From contig CANJXV010000042.1 in NCBI GenBank assembly GCA_947478935.1, positions 1-13,015 of the forward strand: a stretch of DNA of 13,015 nucleotides, given 5' to 3'. The translations under genes were made by a program, and so were the position numbers. Positions 4,856 through 12,755 of the stretch are shown here, piece by piece; positions within the stretch are counted from its first letter, which is position 1; the number at the start of each line of letters is the position of its first letter. This DNA is from Comamonadaceae bacterium. GTDB lineage: Bacteria; Pseudomonadota; Gammaproteobacteria; Burkholderiales; Burkholderiaceae_C. Under the pieces are notes generated by a model. The model was given only the letters and a program-made list of their open reading frames with translations. It was not told the DNA's origin and searched no databases.

Positions 4856-7582
4856 CTAAGCTCCAAACACTGATTTCCAAACGGCCAAGCCAGCTTGCCG
4901 CTCAAGGAGAGCATCCCCCAAAGCCACATGCGTAGGCTCTTCATTGAGCCGCGCCTTATGCTGGATACGCCGCAGGGTTCGGTAAGACTGGGCAGCCTCA
5001 TAACCTAGTGGCTGGGGTAGCAAACCGCAGTCTTGCGCCACTTGCAAAAGCGCGATATTGCCCACATTAGCACGCAAGCCCGGATGCGCCTGCCCATGCG
5101 CCAGCACCAAAAATTGCACCGCAAATTCAATGTCAACCATCCCGCCGGGGCTGTGCTTGACGTCAAAGCGATCCGCAGGCACCGCGTGGGCGGCGCGTAC
5201 TTTGTCGCGCATGCCAGCAATTTCGCTGCGCAGTGCACCATGGTCGCGGGGGCTGCAAATCACCGCTTCGCGGATGGCGTCAAAACGGCTGAGCAGGTTG
5301 GCGCTGCCCAGCACGCAACGAGCGCGGGTCATGGCCTGGTGTTCCCAGGTCCAGGCGGTGTTGGAGCCGCGCTGCTGCTGGTAGTCGGCATAAGCGTCAA
5401 ACGTAGTCACCAATAGGCCTGAACTGCCATTGGGGCGCAACGCGGTGTCGATTTCGTAGAGGTCGCCCTCGCCCGTTTTCACCGTGAGCCAGTTAATCAG
5501 TTTGCGCACCAGCGTGCCGTAGATTTCACCCGCGCGTTCATCTGGATCATCGTACAAAAACACGATATCCAGATCGCCACCGTAGCCAAGTTCTTTGCCA
5601 CCGAGCTTGCCATAAGCAATGATGGCGATGCGCGGCAATTCGCCATGGCGCTGCTTCATGCGCTGCCAGCACCAGCGGGTGGTGATGCGCAAAATCACTT
5701 CGGCCAAAGCGCTTAAATCGTCGGCTACCTGCTCTACCGTAATCAGGCCTTCGACGTCGCGCGCCAGCGTGCGAAATACTTCGGCATGGTGCGCGCGGCG
5801 CAGCAGGTTGAGCAGGTTTTCTTCGTCCTCTTCACCGCTGTTGCGCAAGGCTTTACAGCGGCGCTCGATATCGGCCTCGCAGGCCGCAGCGTCAAAGCGT
5901 TCGCGCACCATGCTGCCGCCCGCCAATTCGTCGATCACGCCCGGGTGCTTGAGCAAGTAGCGCGCTGGCCAACGCGCCGCACCCAAAAGCCGCAGCAAGC
6001 GCTGGTGCACCGCCGGGCGCTCCACCAACAAAGCCAGATAGCTTTCTCGGCGCAGCAGTGACTCCATCCAGTCCATCAAACGCACTGCTGCGTCCTGGTT
6101 GATTTCGCCCTGATGCAGCCATTGGCCGGTGCGTTGCACCAAGCGCAGCAAGCGGCCACGCGATTCCTCGCGCAAGGCCAGGATGCGTGGATGATCGCGC
6201 CACAGCGCCAGGTGCTCTTGCATCGCTTTGGGCAACTGCGCGAGCACACTGTCTAGGTCGGTCACCGGCGCAGCGCCTGGCGTGGCCATACCGCCCTCGC
6301 CCGATTTACAGCCTGTACAAGTTTTGTCACTACCGCCGAGCAGCACATCAAACTCTTGCGCCACGTTTTCGCGGTGGTGGTCTAGCTGCACTAAAAATGC
6401 GCTGGTGCTGGCAATGCCCAGGGTATCGGCGATCCAGGCCAGATCAGCATCGGCTGTGGGCAGCACATGGGTTTGCTGGTCATCTAGGTACTGGATGCGG
6501 TGTTCGACGCGGCGCAAAAAAACATAGGCTTCTTGCAAGGCCTGGGCTTTTTCGGCTGGCATCAGATCCGCTTGCACCAGGCGCTGCAAAGCGCTCAGCG
6601 TGGGGCGGGTACGCAATTCGGGGAACTGCCCGCCGCGCACCACTTGCAATAGCTGTACGGTAAATTCAATTTCGCGGATGCCTCCGCGCGAGAGCTTGAC
6701 ATCGTTGTGCCGCCCGGGGTGGCCGGCGCTGCGTTTGCCTGCGTGCTCACGGATTTGCCGGTGCAGCACGCGCAGCGCGTCAAACACGTTGTAGTCCAGG
6801 TATTTACGAAACACAAAAGGCGTAACGACCGCGCGCAATTGCAGCGCAAAGGCGCTGCCCACGCTGGACTGCGGCGCCAGCACCCGGCTTTTGAGCCAGG
6901 CAAAGCGCTCCCACTCACGGCCCTGGGTTTGGAAATACTCTTCTAAGGCGCCAAGCGACACCGCGGGCGGGCCGGAGTTGCCGTTGGGGCGCAGGGCCAG
7001 GTCCACCCGAAACACAAAGCCATGCTCGGTGGTGTCGCCCAATAACGTGTACAGCGCCCGCACCAGCTTGCCGTAGTACTCCTGGTTGGAGATACGGCTG
7101 CGCCCTTGTGCATTGCCGCTGGTGTCGCCGTCGGCCTCGTACACATAAATCAAGTCGATGTCGCTGGAAACATTGAGCTCGCGTGCACCGAGCTTGCCCA
7201 TTCCGATGACGCACAGCGCGCTGGCGCTGCCATCGGCTTTGCAAGGCGCGCCATGTACGGCCTGCACATCGGCACTGGCCTGGGCATAGGCTTCGCACAG
7301 CGCCAGTTCAGCCAGTTCGGTCATGCACTGCGTGACTGCGCGCAAGTCTAGGCCGGCGTCGCAATCTAGCACCAACAGGCGTTCGAGCACCTGCTGGCGG
7401 GTGATGCGCAATGCCTCGCCCACCGCAAGGTTTTGTGCACGCAACGCCTGGTAGAGCGTAGCTTGCGCCCTTGCATCGGGCAGGCCCTGTGGCAGCATCG
7501 CCAGCGTCGCTCCGTAGCGCCTGCGTACTCTTTGCGCAAATCGGGAGTGCTCCGCGCGCGAAGCAGGTGTATTGGCGGTCAT
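4856..7582 (-). CDS. glnE: Bifunctional glutamine synthetase adenylyltransferase/adenylyl-removing enzyme
   Basis: 908-aa GlnE, near the 946 aa of the Escherichia coli enzyme. It adds AMP to, or removes it from, the regulatory tyrosine of glutamine synthetase, answering to PII protein and glutamine, and acts in the cytoplasm. Both nucleotidyltransferase halves are intact. The N-terminal deadenylylating domain has G-M-G-K-L-G-A-R-E-L-N-V-S-S-D141-I-D143. The C-terminal adenylylating domain has A-Y-G-K-L-G-G-K-E-L-G-Y-G-G-D670-L-D672. Each is followed by a helper motif, L-A-L-R-P-N-G near 195-201 and T-A-L-R-P-N-G near 713-719, and later by I-R-E-I-E-F (302-307) and V-D-I-E-F (816-820). The linker near 418-434 carries T-C-T-G-C and a Gly-rich run. 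The ATG at 7582 is chosen because GGAA lies 7-8 nt upstream; the open frame to 7669 crosses yhdP coding sequence antisense. It is divergent from yhdP with only 26 bp between start codons. Confidence 0.97.
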   Translation of the reverse strand: MTANTPASRAEHSRFAQRVRRRYGATLAMLPQGLPDARAQATLYQALRAQNLAVGEALRITRQQVLERLLVLDCDAGLDLRAVTQCMTELAELALCEAYAQASADVQAVHGAPCKADGSASALCVIGMGKLGARELNVSSDIDLIYVYEADGDTSGNAQGRSRISNQEYYGKLVRALYTLLGDTTEHGFVFRVDLALRPNGNSGPPAVSLGALEEYFQTQGREWERFAWLKSRVLAPQSSVGSAFALQLRAVVTPFVFRKYLDYNVFDALRVLHRQIREHAGKRSAGHPGRHNDVKLSRGGIREIEFTVQLLQVVRGGQFPELRTRPTLSALQRLVQADLMPAEKAQALQEAYVFLRRVEHRIQYLDDQQTHVLPTADADLAWIADTLGIASTSAFLVQLDHHRENVAQEFDVLLGGSDKTCTGCKSGEGGMATPGAAPVTDLDSVLAQLPKAMQEHLALWRDHPRILALREESRGRLLRLVQRTGQWLHQGEINQDAAVRLMDWMESLLRRESYLALLVERPAVHQRLLRLLGAARWPARYLLKHPGVIDELAGGSMVRERFDAAACEADIERRCKALRNSGEEDEENLLNLLRRAHHAEVFRTLARDVEGLITVEQVADDLSALAEVILRITTRWCWQRMKQRHGELPRIAIIAYGKLGGKELGYGGDLDIVFLYDDPDERAGEIYGTLVRKLINWLTVKTGEGDLYEIDTALRPNGSSGLLVTTFDAYADYQQQRGSNTAWTWEHQAMTRARCVLGSANLLSRFDAIREAVICSPRDHGALRSEIAGMRDKVRAAHAVPADRFDVKHSPGGMVDIEFAVQFLVLAHGQAHPGLRANVGNIALLQVAQDCGLLPQPLGYEAAQSYRTLRRIQHKARLNEEPTHVALGDALLERQAGLAVWKSVFGA

Positions 7583-7608
7583 AATTCCATGCTTGACTGC
7601 ACGCGCCA
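7583..7608. promoter_or_regulatory. 26-bp divergent junction between glnE and yhdP
   Basis: The two start codons face away from each other across 26 bp, too short for two full promoters plus leaders. CATAAT at 7580-7585 on the plus strand could be a -10 for yhdP but has no good -35 at 16-18 nt. The minus strand carries ATGGAATT before the glnE ATG, giving a modest Shine-Dalgarno. Promoters for one or both genes must lie inside the opposite coding region, or a transcript must be nearly leaderless. Confidence 0.5.
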
Positions 7609-10600
7609 ATGATTGAACCCCCCAAGACCCCCTCGCGCACCTTGTTGACAGTCGCGTTTTTGGCCACATGGCTGCTGCGCCTGGTCGGCGCCGCTTGGTT
7701 GTTGTTTGCGATGTTCTGGGGGGTGTTGCACTTTGTCATTGTGCCCCGAATCGACACTTTGCGCCCTTGGCTGCAAGAACAGGCCGCGCAGCGTTTGGGG
7801 GTTGGGGTACGCATTGGCAATGTCGAGGCGGTGTCCAATGGGCTGATTCCCTCGCTCGCGCTGCATGAGCTGCAATTGGTGGACAAAGAAGGTCGGGTGG
7901 CGCTTACGCTGCCCATGGTGAAAGTGGCGGTTTCCTCGCGTTCGCTTGCTGCGGGCAACTTGGAACAACTGTACGTGGAAGGCGCAGCGCTGGATATCCG
8001 GCGCGCGCCAGACCGCTCTATCTGGATTGCTGGCTTGCAACTAAGCCAAATCGATGATGCGCCCGATGCGGCTAGCGACTGGTTCTTCAGCCAACCGGAA
8101 ATCACCATCCGCCACGGCCAACTGCGTTGGACCGATGAAACGCGTGACGCAGCGCCGCTGGAGTTGTCCGATGTGGACATGGTGCTACGTAACCGGCGTT
8201 TTAGCCATAGCTTCAGGCTCGATGCCAGCCCGCCAAGCGCATGGGGCGATCGCTTCACCGTGCAGGGTCTTTTTAGCCATCCGGTACTTTCCCGGCATGT
8301 GGGCGAGGTCAACACCTGGTCAGGAGAGTTGTATGCCCTGTTTAGCGATGTGGACTGGGGCCAGTTACGTAACTATGTAGACCTGGGCACCAATGTCAAC
8401 CAGGGGCGTGGCAGCGTGCGTGCCTGGGCCGATGTGCTGCACGGCCAATTCACGGGCGCCACTGCCGACGTACTGGTCAAGGATGTAGAGCTAGGCCAGG
8501 CTGCACAAATGCCCTCCATGGTGGTGCCCACCGCTTCCGGGCGTCTGGCTGCGCGCAGCATCGACGGCGGCATGGAATACACCACCGACGGTTTGCAGTT
8601 TGCAACCAGCGACGGCGTGCGCTGGCCTGGTGGTAATGCACGTTTGTCGATTTGGAATGCGCAGACAGGCAAAGGCGCCAAGATTGACTCGTCGCCAGAA
8701 CGTGGTGAACTGGTCGCCGAACGCTTGGATTTGGGCGCTTTGAGCCAAATCGCACAGCGCTTTCCACTGGATACCAAGCTGCGCGCTTGGTTAGAGGCCT
8801 ACCAGCCCGTTGGTAATGTGCAAGGTTTTCAGGCGAGCTGGAAAGGCGCACTGATCGCCCCGGAGAGCTTCGCCCTGAAGGGCCGGATCCGCCAAGCCGG
8901 CATAGCACCACAAGCCGAAGGCACGCCCGGCTTTCGCGGCCTGGACCTGGACCTTGACCTGACCGAGGGCGGTGGGCGTGCCCGTCTGGCCATGAGCAAA
9001 GGTGCCTTGGACTTCGGGCGGCACCTGTCCGAGCCACTGGTACCGGTGAACGAATTAAGTGCCGACCTGCAATGGAAAAAAGTATCCGCCGGCTGGTCCG
9101 TGAGCGCCAGCAAAGTGCGCATCGCCAATGCCGATGTGCAGGGCGACTTGGAGGGGCAATGGACTACGCAGCCAAGCCGCACCGGGCCGGGCACGGTAGA
9201 TATGCAAGGGCGCTTTGCCCGCATGGACCTGACCCGCGTACAGCGCTATTTTCCGCTGACCTTATCTAAAGACCTGCGCGACTATGTGCGCGATGCCGTG
9301 CGCGCGGGTATTGCGTCGGACATCAAACTCAAACTCAAAGGCGATTTACGCGAATTCCCCTTTGCGCAAGCGCGCCAGGGAGAGTTCCGGGTCTCGGCCA
9401 ATGTCAGCAATGCGACCTTCGCGTACGTACCAGCCTCGCTCGTGCCACGCGGTAAGCTGCCCTGGCCTGCCTTTACGCAGCTCAATGGCGAGTTGGTGAT
9501 AGACCAAAGCGCGCTCTACCTTAATGGCATGCGTGGCCTCTGGGGCACGGTACCCATGGTGCGCGGCGACGCGGTGATTAACAACTTGTACGGCGCCTCC
9601 ACGGTGTCCATCAATGCACAAGGGCGCGGCCCACTGGCTGATGCATTAACCGTAACCAACAACTCCCCCTTGGCCGAGATGACTGGCCAGGCGCTGGCCA
9701 AGGCCTCGGTTAACGGACTGGCCGAATACCGTGTCAAGCTCGATTTTCCACTGGCTGATACCAACCGCATGTCGGTTAACGGTAGCATCAATTTGCAAGG
9801 CAATGATGTGCAAATCCTGCCGGCCACACCGCGCGTCTTGCGCGCGCGCGGGCCGATCAACTTCACCGAATATGGTTACAACGTCAACAGCGTGACCGGA
9901 CGTTTATTTGGCGGCGATGTACGCATTGATGGCAGTTTGGGGAACCTCGGCACCGCGACCGATAGCGCCACGGCCTCCACATCCAAACCAATGGATGGTG
10001 GCACGAGCCTCAAAGCCAGCCCGGCCCTGCTGCGACTGGAAGGGCGCGTGACCACAGAAGGTTTGCGCGAGGCTGTTGAATTGGGCGGCCTGAGCAATTT
10101 GGCACACTACACCACGGGTGCTGCCAACTACCAAGCAACAATCATGATGCGCTTAGGCGTACCAGACATCACCGTTAATTCCAATTTGCAAGGCATGACG
10201 CTAAGCCTGCCTGCACCGCTTGCCAAAAATGCTGAAGCGTCTCTGCCGCTGCGTTTGCAAGTGTCCGCGCCGCTGGATGCAAACACTGCTGCAGTGGCGA
10301 AAACCCAAGAGCAGTGGCAAGTGAGCCTAGGCACCGTTGGTAACCTGAATTTGATGCGTGATATTTCCAGCGCCGCGCCGCGGGTACTGCGTGGCACCAT
10401 GGCCGTTGGCGCGGGGGCTAACGATGCCATGACCATGCCGACGCAAGGTATTTCTGCACGACTGACTATGGACACCCTGGACGTAGATACTTGGTCAGTG
10501 CTGTTCAGCGGTGTGGGCAACAGCGTGGGTACGCCTAAAAAAAATAGTACACCGCAGTTTGATCTAGGCACAGATTTCCTGCCCAATGCAGTGCAACTGC

Positions 10601-11742
10601 GCGCCCGCGAAATCAGCTGGAGTGGCCATGCAGTACATGCGGTCAACCTCAAGGCCACGCGCACTGGGAACTTATGGCGTGCGCAAGCCGAAACCACCGA
10701 GTTCAGCGGGCAATTGGAGTACCGCCAGGCGGGCCTGGGCGGCACAAGCACAGAAATCAGCAACGCAGGGCGTCTGTATGCGCGCCTAAGCCGGCTCACA
10801 CTCAATAGCAGCGCCGCGCAGGAAGTGGATAAATTACTGGACGAGCAGCCCTCGAGCATTCCAGCGCTCGATGTGGTGGCCGAGGAATTTGAGTTGCAAG
10901 GCAGAAAACTGGGGCGGCTGGAAGTTGAGGCGATTAACCAGGTGTCCCCCGTCGCGCGCGATACGCAGCGTGAGTGGCTGCTTAAGCGCTTTAATGTGAG
11001 CATGCCCGAGGCAGTGCTCAATGCCAGCGGCTCCTGGCGCTTACAGCCCCCGGCACCCGGCGCGGCAGCCAATGTGCCAGCCGAATCCATACGCGACCGC
11101 CGCCGAACGCAGCTGGACTTCAAGCTCGATATCAAAGATTCCGGTGACTTGCTGACACGCTATGGCATGAAAAATGTCATCCGCAAAGGCAAAGGAAAAA
11201 TCGAGGGGCAAGTGGGCTGGCTGGGATCGCCGATTACCGTGGACTACCCGAGCATGACCGGCAGCTTTAATGTGGCCCTGGATGATGGGCAGTTTTTGAA
11301 GAGTGAACCCAATATCGGCAAACTGCTGGGCGTGCTGAGTTTGCAATCGCTGCCGCGACGTTTGATGCTGGATTTTCGGGATGTGTTTAGCGAAGGCTTT
11401 GCCTTTGATTTTGTGCGCGGAGACGTCAATATTTCGCAAGGTCAGGCGCGCACTAATAATTTGCAAATGAAGGGGCCTAATGCGGTGGTCTTGATGGAAG
11501 GTAGCGCCGATATTGCCAAGGAAACCCAAGCGATTAAAGTGGTGGTGATTCCCGAGCTCAATGCCGCTGGTGCCGCCTTGGTCTATACCGCAGTGAATCC
11601 GGTGGTCGGTATTTATTCATTGCTAGCGCAATGGCTGCTGCTTAAGCCCCTGGTGCAGGCCAATACGCATGAATTTTTTATAGATGGTACTTGGGTAGAG
11701 CCACGCGTTACTAAGGTGGAGCGCAGCAATACGCCTAAGTAA
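7609..11742 (+). CDS. yhdP: YhdP family AsmA-like envelope protein (TIGR02099 type)
   Basis: 1377-aa protein, longer than the 1266 aa of Escherichia coli YhdP. One membrane anchor lies at about residues 12-45 (T-V-A-F-L-A-T-W-L-L-R-L-V-G, then W-L-L-F-A-M-F-W-G-V-L), followed by a long periplasmic region of beta-rich AsmA/DUF3971-type repeats. The C-terminal signature is clear: G-K-L-L-G-V-L-S-L-Q-S-L-P-R-R, L-D-F-R-D-V-F-S-E-G-F-A-F-D-F, then G-P-N-A-V-V-L-M-E-G-S-A-D-I-A, a hydrophobic N-P-V-V-G-I-Y-S-L-L-A-Q-W, and final D-G-T-W-V-E-P. In Escherichia coli, YhdP, TamB and YdbH act in phospholipid movement between inner and outer membrane; that role is carried over by family. The ATG at 7609 has no Shine-Dalgarno (GCACGCGCCA precedes it), but the N-terminus fits the family. 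Large antisense open frames inside the gene are GC-codon shadows. A nitrilase-family gene follows 43 nt later. Confidence 0.93.
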   Translation: MIEPPKTPSRTLLTVAFLATWLLRLVGAAWLLFAMFWGVLHFVIVPRIDTLRPWLQEQAAQRLGVGVRIGNVEAVSNGLIPSLALHELQLVDKEGRVALTLPMVKVAVSSRSLAAGNLEQLYVEGAALDIRRAPDRSIWIAGLQLSQIDDAPDAASDWFFSQPEITIRHGQLRWTDETRDAAPLELSDVDMVLRNRRFSHSFRLDASPPSAWGDRFTVQGLFSHPVLSRHVGEVNTWSGELYALFSDVDWGQLRNYVDLGTNVNQGRGSVRAWADVLHGQFTGATADVLVKDVELGQAAQMPSMVVPTASGRLAARSIDGGMEYTTDGLQFATSDGVRWPGGNARLSIWNAQTGKGAKIDSSPERGELVAERLDLGALSQIAQRFPLDTKLRAWLEAYQPVGNVQGFQASWKGALIAPESFALKGRIRQAGIAPQAEGTPGFRGLDLDLDLTEGGGRARLAMSKGALDFGRHLSEPLVPVNELSADLQWKKVSAGWSVSASKVRIANADVQGDLEGQWTTQPSRTGPGTVDMQGRFARMDLTRVQRYFPLTLSKDLRDYVRDAVRAGIASDIKLKLKGDLREFPFAQARQGEFRVSANVSNATFAYVPASLVPRGKLPWPAFTQLNGELVIDQSALYLNGMRGLWGTVPMVRGDAVINNLYGASTVSINAQGRGPLADALTVTNNSPLAEMTGQALAKASVNGLAEYRVKLDFPLADTNRMSVNGSINLQGNDVQILPATPRVLRARGPINFTEYGYNVNSVTGRLFGGDVRIDGSLGNLGTATDSATASTSKPMDGGTSLKASPALLRLEGRVTTEGLREAVELGGLSNLAHYTTGAANYQATIMMRLGVPDITVNSNLQGMTLSLPAPLAKNAEASLPLRLQVSAPLDANTAAVAKTQEQWQVSLGTVGNLNLMRDISSAAPRVLRGTMAVGAGANDAMTMPTQGISARLTMDTLDVDTWSVLFSGVGNSVGTPKKNSTPQFDLGTDFLPNAVQLRAREISWSGHAVHAVNLKATRTGNLWRAQAETTEFSGQLEYRQAGLGGTSTEISNAGRLYARLSRLTLNSSAAQEVDKLLDEQPSSIPALDVVAEEFELQGRKLGRLEVEAINQVSPVARDTQREWLLKRFNVSMPEAVLNASGSWRLQPPAPGAAANVPAESIRDRRRTQLDFKLDIKDSGDLLTRYGMKNVIRKGKGKIEGQVGWLGSPITVDYPSMTGSFNVALDDGQFLKSEPNIGKLLGVLSLQSLPRRLMLDFRDVFSEGFAFDFVRGDVNISQGQARTNNLQMKGPNAVVLMEGSADIAKETQAIKVVVIPELNAAGAALVYTAVNPVVGIYSLLAQWLLLKPLVQANTHEFFIDGTWVEPRVTKVERSNTPK

Positions 11743-11762
11743 GCCGCACAGGCTTTTTCTTT
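11741..11762 (+). terminator. Weak intrinsic-terminator-like hairpin at the yhdP stop
   Basis: AAGCC-GCACA-GGCTT forms a 5-bp stem that starts within the TAA stop and runs directly into TTTCTTT. The stem is short, so at best it ends part of the transcripts before the next gene. Confidence 0.4.
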
Positions 11763-11785
11763 AACCCGTTTATCAGGAGCGTGGT

Positions 11786-12610
11786 ATGCAGGTCGCAGCG
11801 ATTCAAATGGTATCTACCGGCGTGGTGGTGGACAACTTGGTGCAAGCCGCCAAGCTTTTAGAACAAGCCGCACAAGCTGGAGCCGAGTTGGCCGTATTGC
11901 CCGAATACTTTTGCCTGATTGGCCAACACGATAGCGAAAAGCTGGCGATTCAGGAACAGTTTGGCGGCGGTCCGATTCAAGACTTTTTATCCACACAGGC
12001 GCGCCGCCTGGGCTTATGGATTGTGGGCGGCACTTTGCCTTTATCTACCAGCCCCACAGGCCACAGCGACAAGGTGTTTAACAGCAGTCTGGCCTTTGAC
12101 CCTCAGGGCGTTTGTGCTGCCCGCTACGACAAAATCCATTTGTTTCGTTTTGACAATGGCACCGAGTCCTATGACGAATCACGCGTACTGCAAGCCGGTC
12201 ACCTGCCGGTGCAATTTGCGCTGCCCTCGCGCGACGGGCATGTGTGGACAGTGGGCATGAGCGTGTGCTACGACTTGCGTTTTGCCGAGTTGTACCGCAC
12301 GCACTCCGCAGTCGGAGCGGATGTGTTGCTGGTGCCCAGCGCTTTTACCTATACCACCGGTCAAGCGCATTGGGAATTGCTGCTGCGCACGCGCGCGGTA
12401 GAAAACCTGAGTTTTGTGCTGGCCGCTGCGCAAGGCGGTACGCACCCTAACGGGCGCCGCACCTGGGGCCAGTCTTTGGCGATTGACCCTTGGGGCGCGA
12501 TACTGGCCCAGCAGGCGCAAGAGCCGGGCGTGGTACTGGCCGAGTTGGATGTGGCGCAGTTGGCGCGTTGCCGTATGCAGCTACCGGCTTTGCAGCACCG
12601 CTTGTTGTGA
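11786..12610 (+). CDS. Nitrilase-superfamily carbon-nitrogen hydrolase (Nit/omega-amidase-like)
   Basis: 274-aa cytoplasmic enzyme with the Glu-Lys-Cys triad of the nitrilase superfamily: Glu40 (V-L-P-E-Y-F), Lys116 (Y-D-K-I-H-L-F) and Cys161 (M-S-V-C-Y-D-L-R-F). The C-Y-D-L-R-F-A-E-L-Y and Y-D-K-I-H-L motifs, the length, and H-W-E-L-L-L-R-T-R-A-V-E-N (195-207) place it in the Nit1/Nit2-type branch. That branch includes deaminated-glutathione amidase and omega-amidase, both metabolite-repair enzymes. The exact substrate is inference. AGGAG at 11775-11779 lies 6 nt before the ATG, a strong ribosome site. The gene follows yhdP by 43 nt, past a weak hairpin, so it may be partly co-transcribed. 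It ends 7 nt from the convergent small gene. Confidence 0.92.
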   Translation: MQVAAIQMVSTGVVVDNLVQAAKLLEQAAQAGAELAVLPEYFCLIGQHDSEKLAIQEQFGGGPIQDFLSTQARRLGLWIVGGTLPLSTSPTGHSDKVFNSSLAFDPQGVCAARYDKIHLFRFDNGTESYDESRVLQAGHLPVQFALPSRDGHVWTVGMSVCYDLRFAELYRTHSAVGADVLLVPSAFTYTTGQAHWELLLRTRAVENLSFVLAAAQGGTHPNGRRTWGQSLAIDPWGAILAQQAQEPGVVLAELDVAQLARCRMQLPALQHRLL

Positions 12611-12626
12611 AAGTCGCTTACGACTT
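12611..12626. terminator. Hairpin at a 7-nt convergent junction
   Basis: AAGTCG-CTTA-CGACTT is a perfect 6-bp stem with a 4-nt loop. It begins right after the nitrilase-family stop and includes the stop codon of the opposing small gene. There is no clear T-run on either strand, so a shared bidirectional terminator is only possible, not shown. Confidence 0.3.
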
Positions 12627-12755
12627 CGGTGGCGTTTCTTCGTCAGAAGACTGCGGGGGCAACTCCCCGTTTTTGCGCCCGGAAAACATGGTCCACCACA
12701 CGATGCCCACGAGCAACACGCCGGCGCCAAGTGTTTCCAAAATTATCAGGGTCAT
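12618..12755 (-). CDS. Small single-span membrane protein, 45 aa, function unknown
   Basis: A 45-aa protein starting M-T-L-I-I-L-E-T-L-G. Residues 2-23 form one membrane helix (I-I-L-E-T-L-G-A-G-V-L-L-V-G-I-V-W-W), followed by M-F-S-G-R-K-N-G-E-L and an acidic, Pro-rich tail (P-P-Q-S-S-D-E-E-T-P-P-K-S). The clean split into helix, aromatic belt, basic patch and soluble tail argues for a real gene. It looks like short hypothetical membrane proteins I associate with Comamonadaceae, though I cannot verify that here. The frame is open upstream to 12920, but that longer version is Ala/Val-rich antisense of mltA and is rejected. No Shine-Dalgarno is seen. It is convergent with the nitrilase-family gene and divergent from mltA. 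Its start codon overlaps a candidate mltA start in the palindrome CATG at 12753-12756. Confidence 0.65.
   Translation of the reverse strand: MTLIILETLGAGVLLVGIVWWTMFSGRKNGELPPQSSDEETPPKS

Noticed and set aside
4300..4935. 211-aa plus-strand open frame across the spacer
   Set aside because: Low-complexity Lys/Pro/Gly composition, starts inside the hydrolase gene, ends antisense within glnE, and is made of repeat-element sequence.
4684..5001. 105-aa minus-strand open frame past the glnE end
   Set aside because: It is an out-of-frame shadow of the glnE C-terminus continuing into the repeat spacer, with no ribosome site.
7308..8315. 335-aa minus-strand open frame spanning the glnE/yhdP junction
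   Set aside because: Antisense to yhdP and out of frame with glnE; both real genes have strong family signatures across the same DNA.
10128..11135. 335-aa minus-strand open frame inside yhdP
   Set aside because: Ser/Arg/Ala-rich antisense shadow of a GC-biased gene; the yhdP frame is continuous through it.
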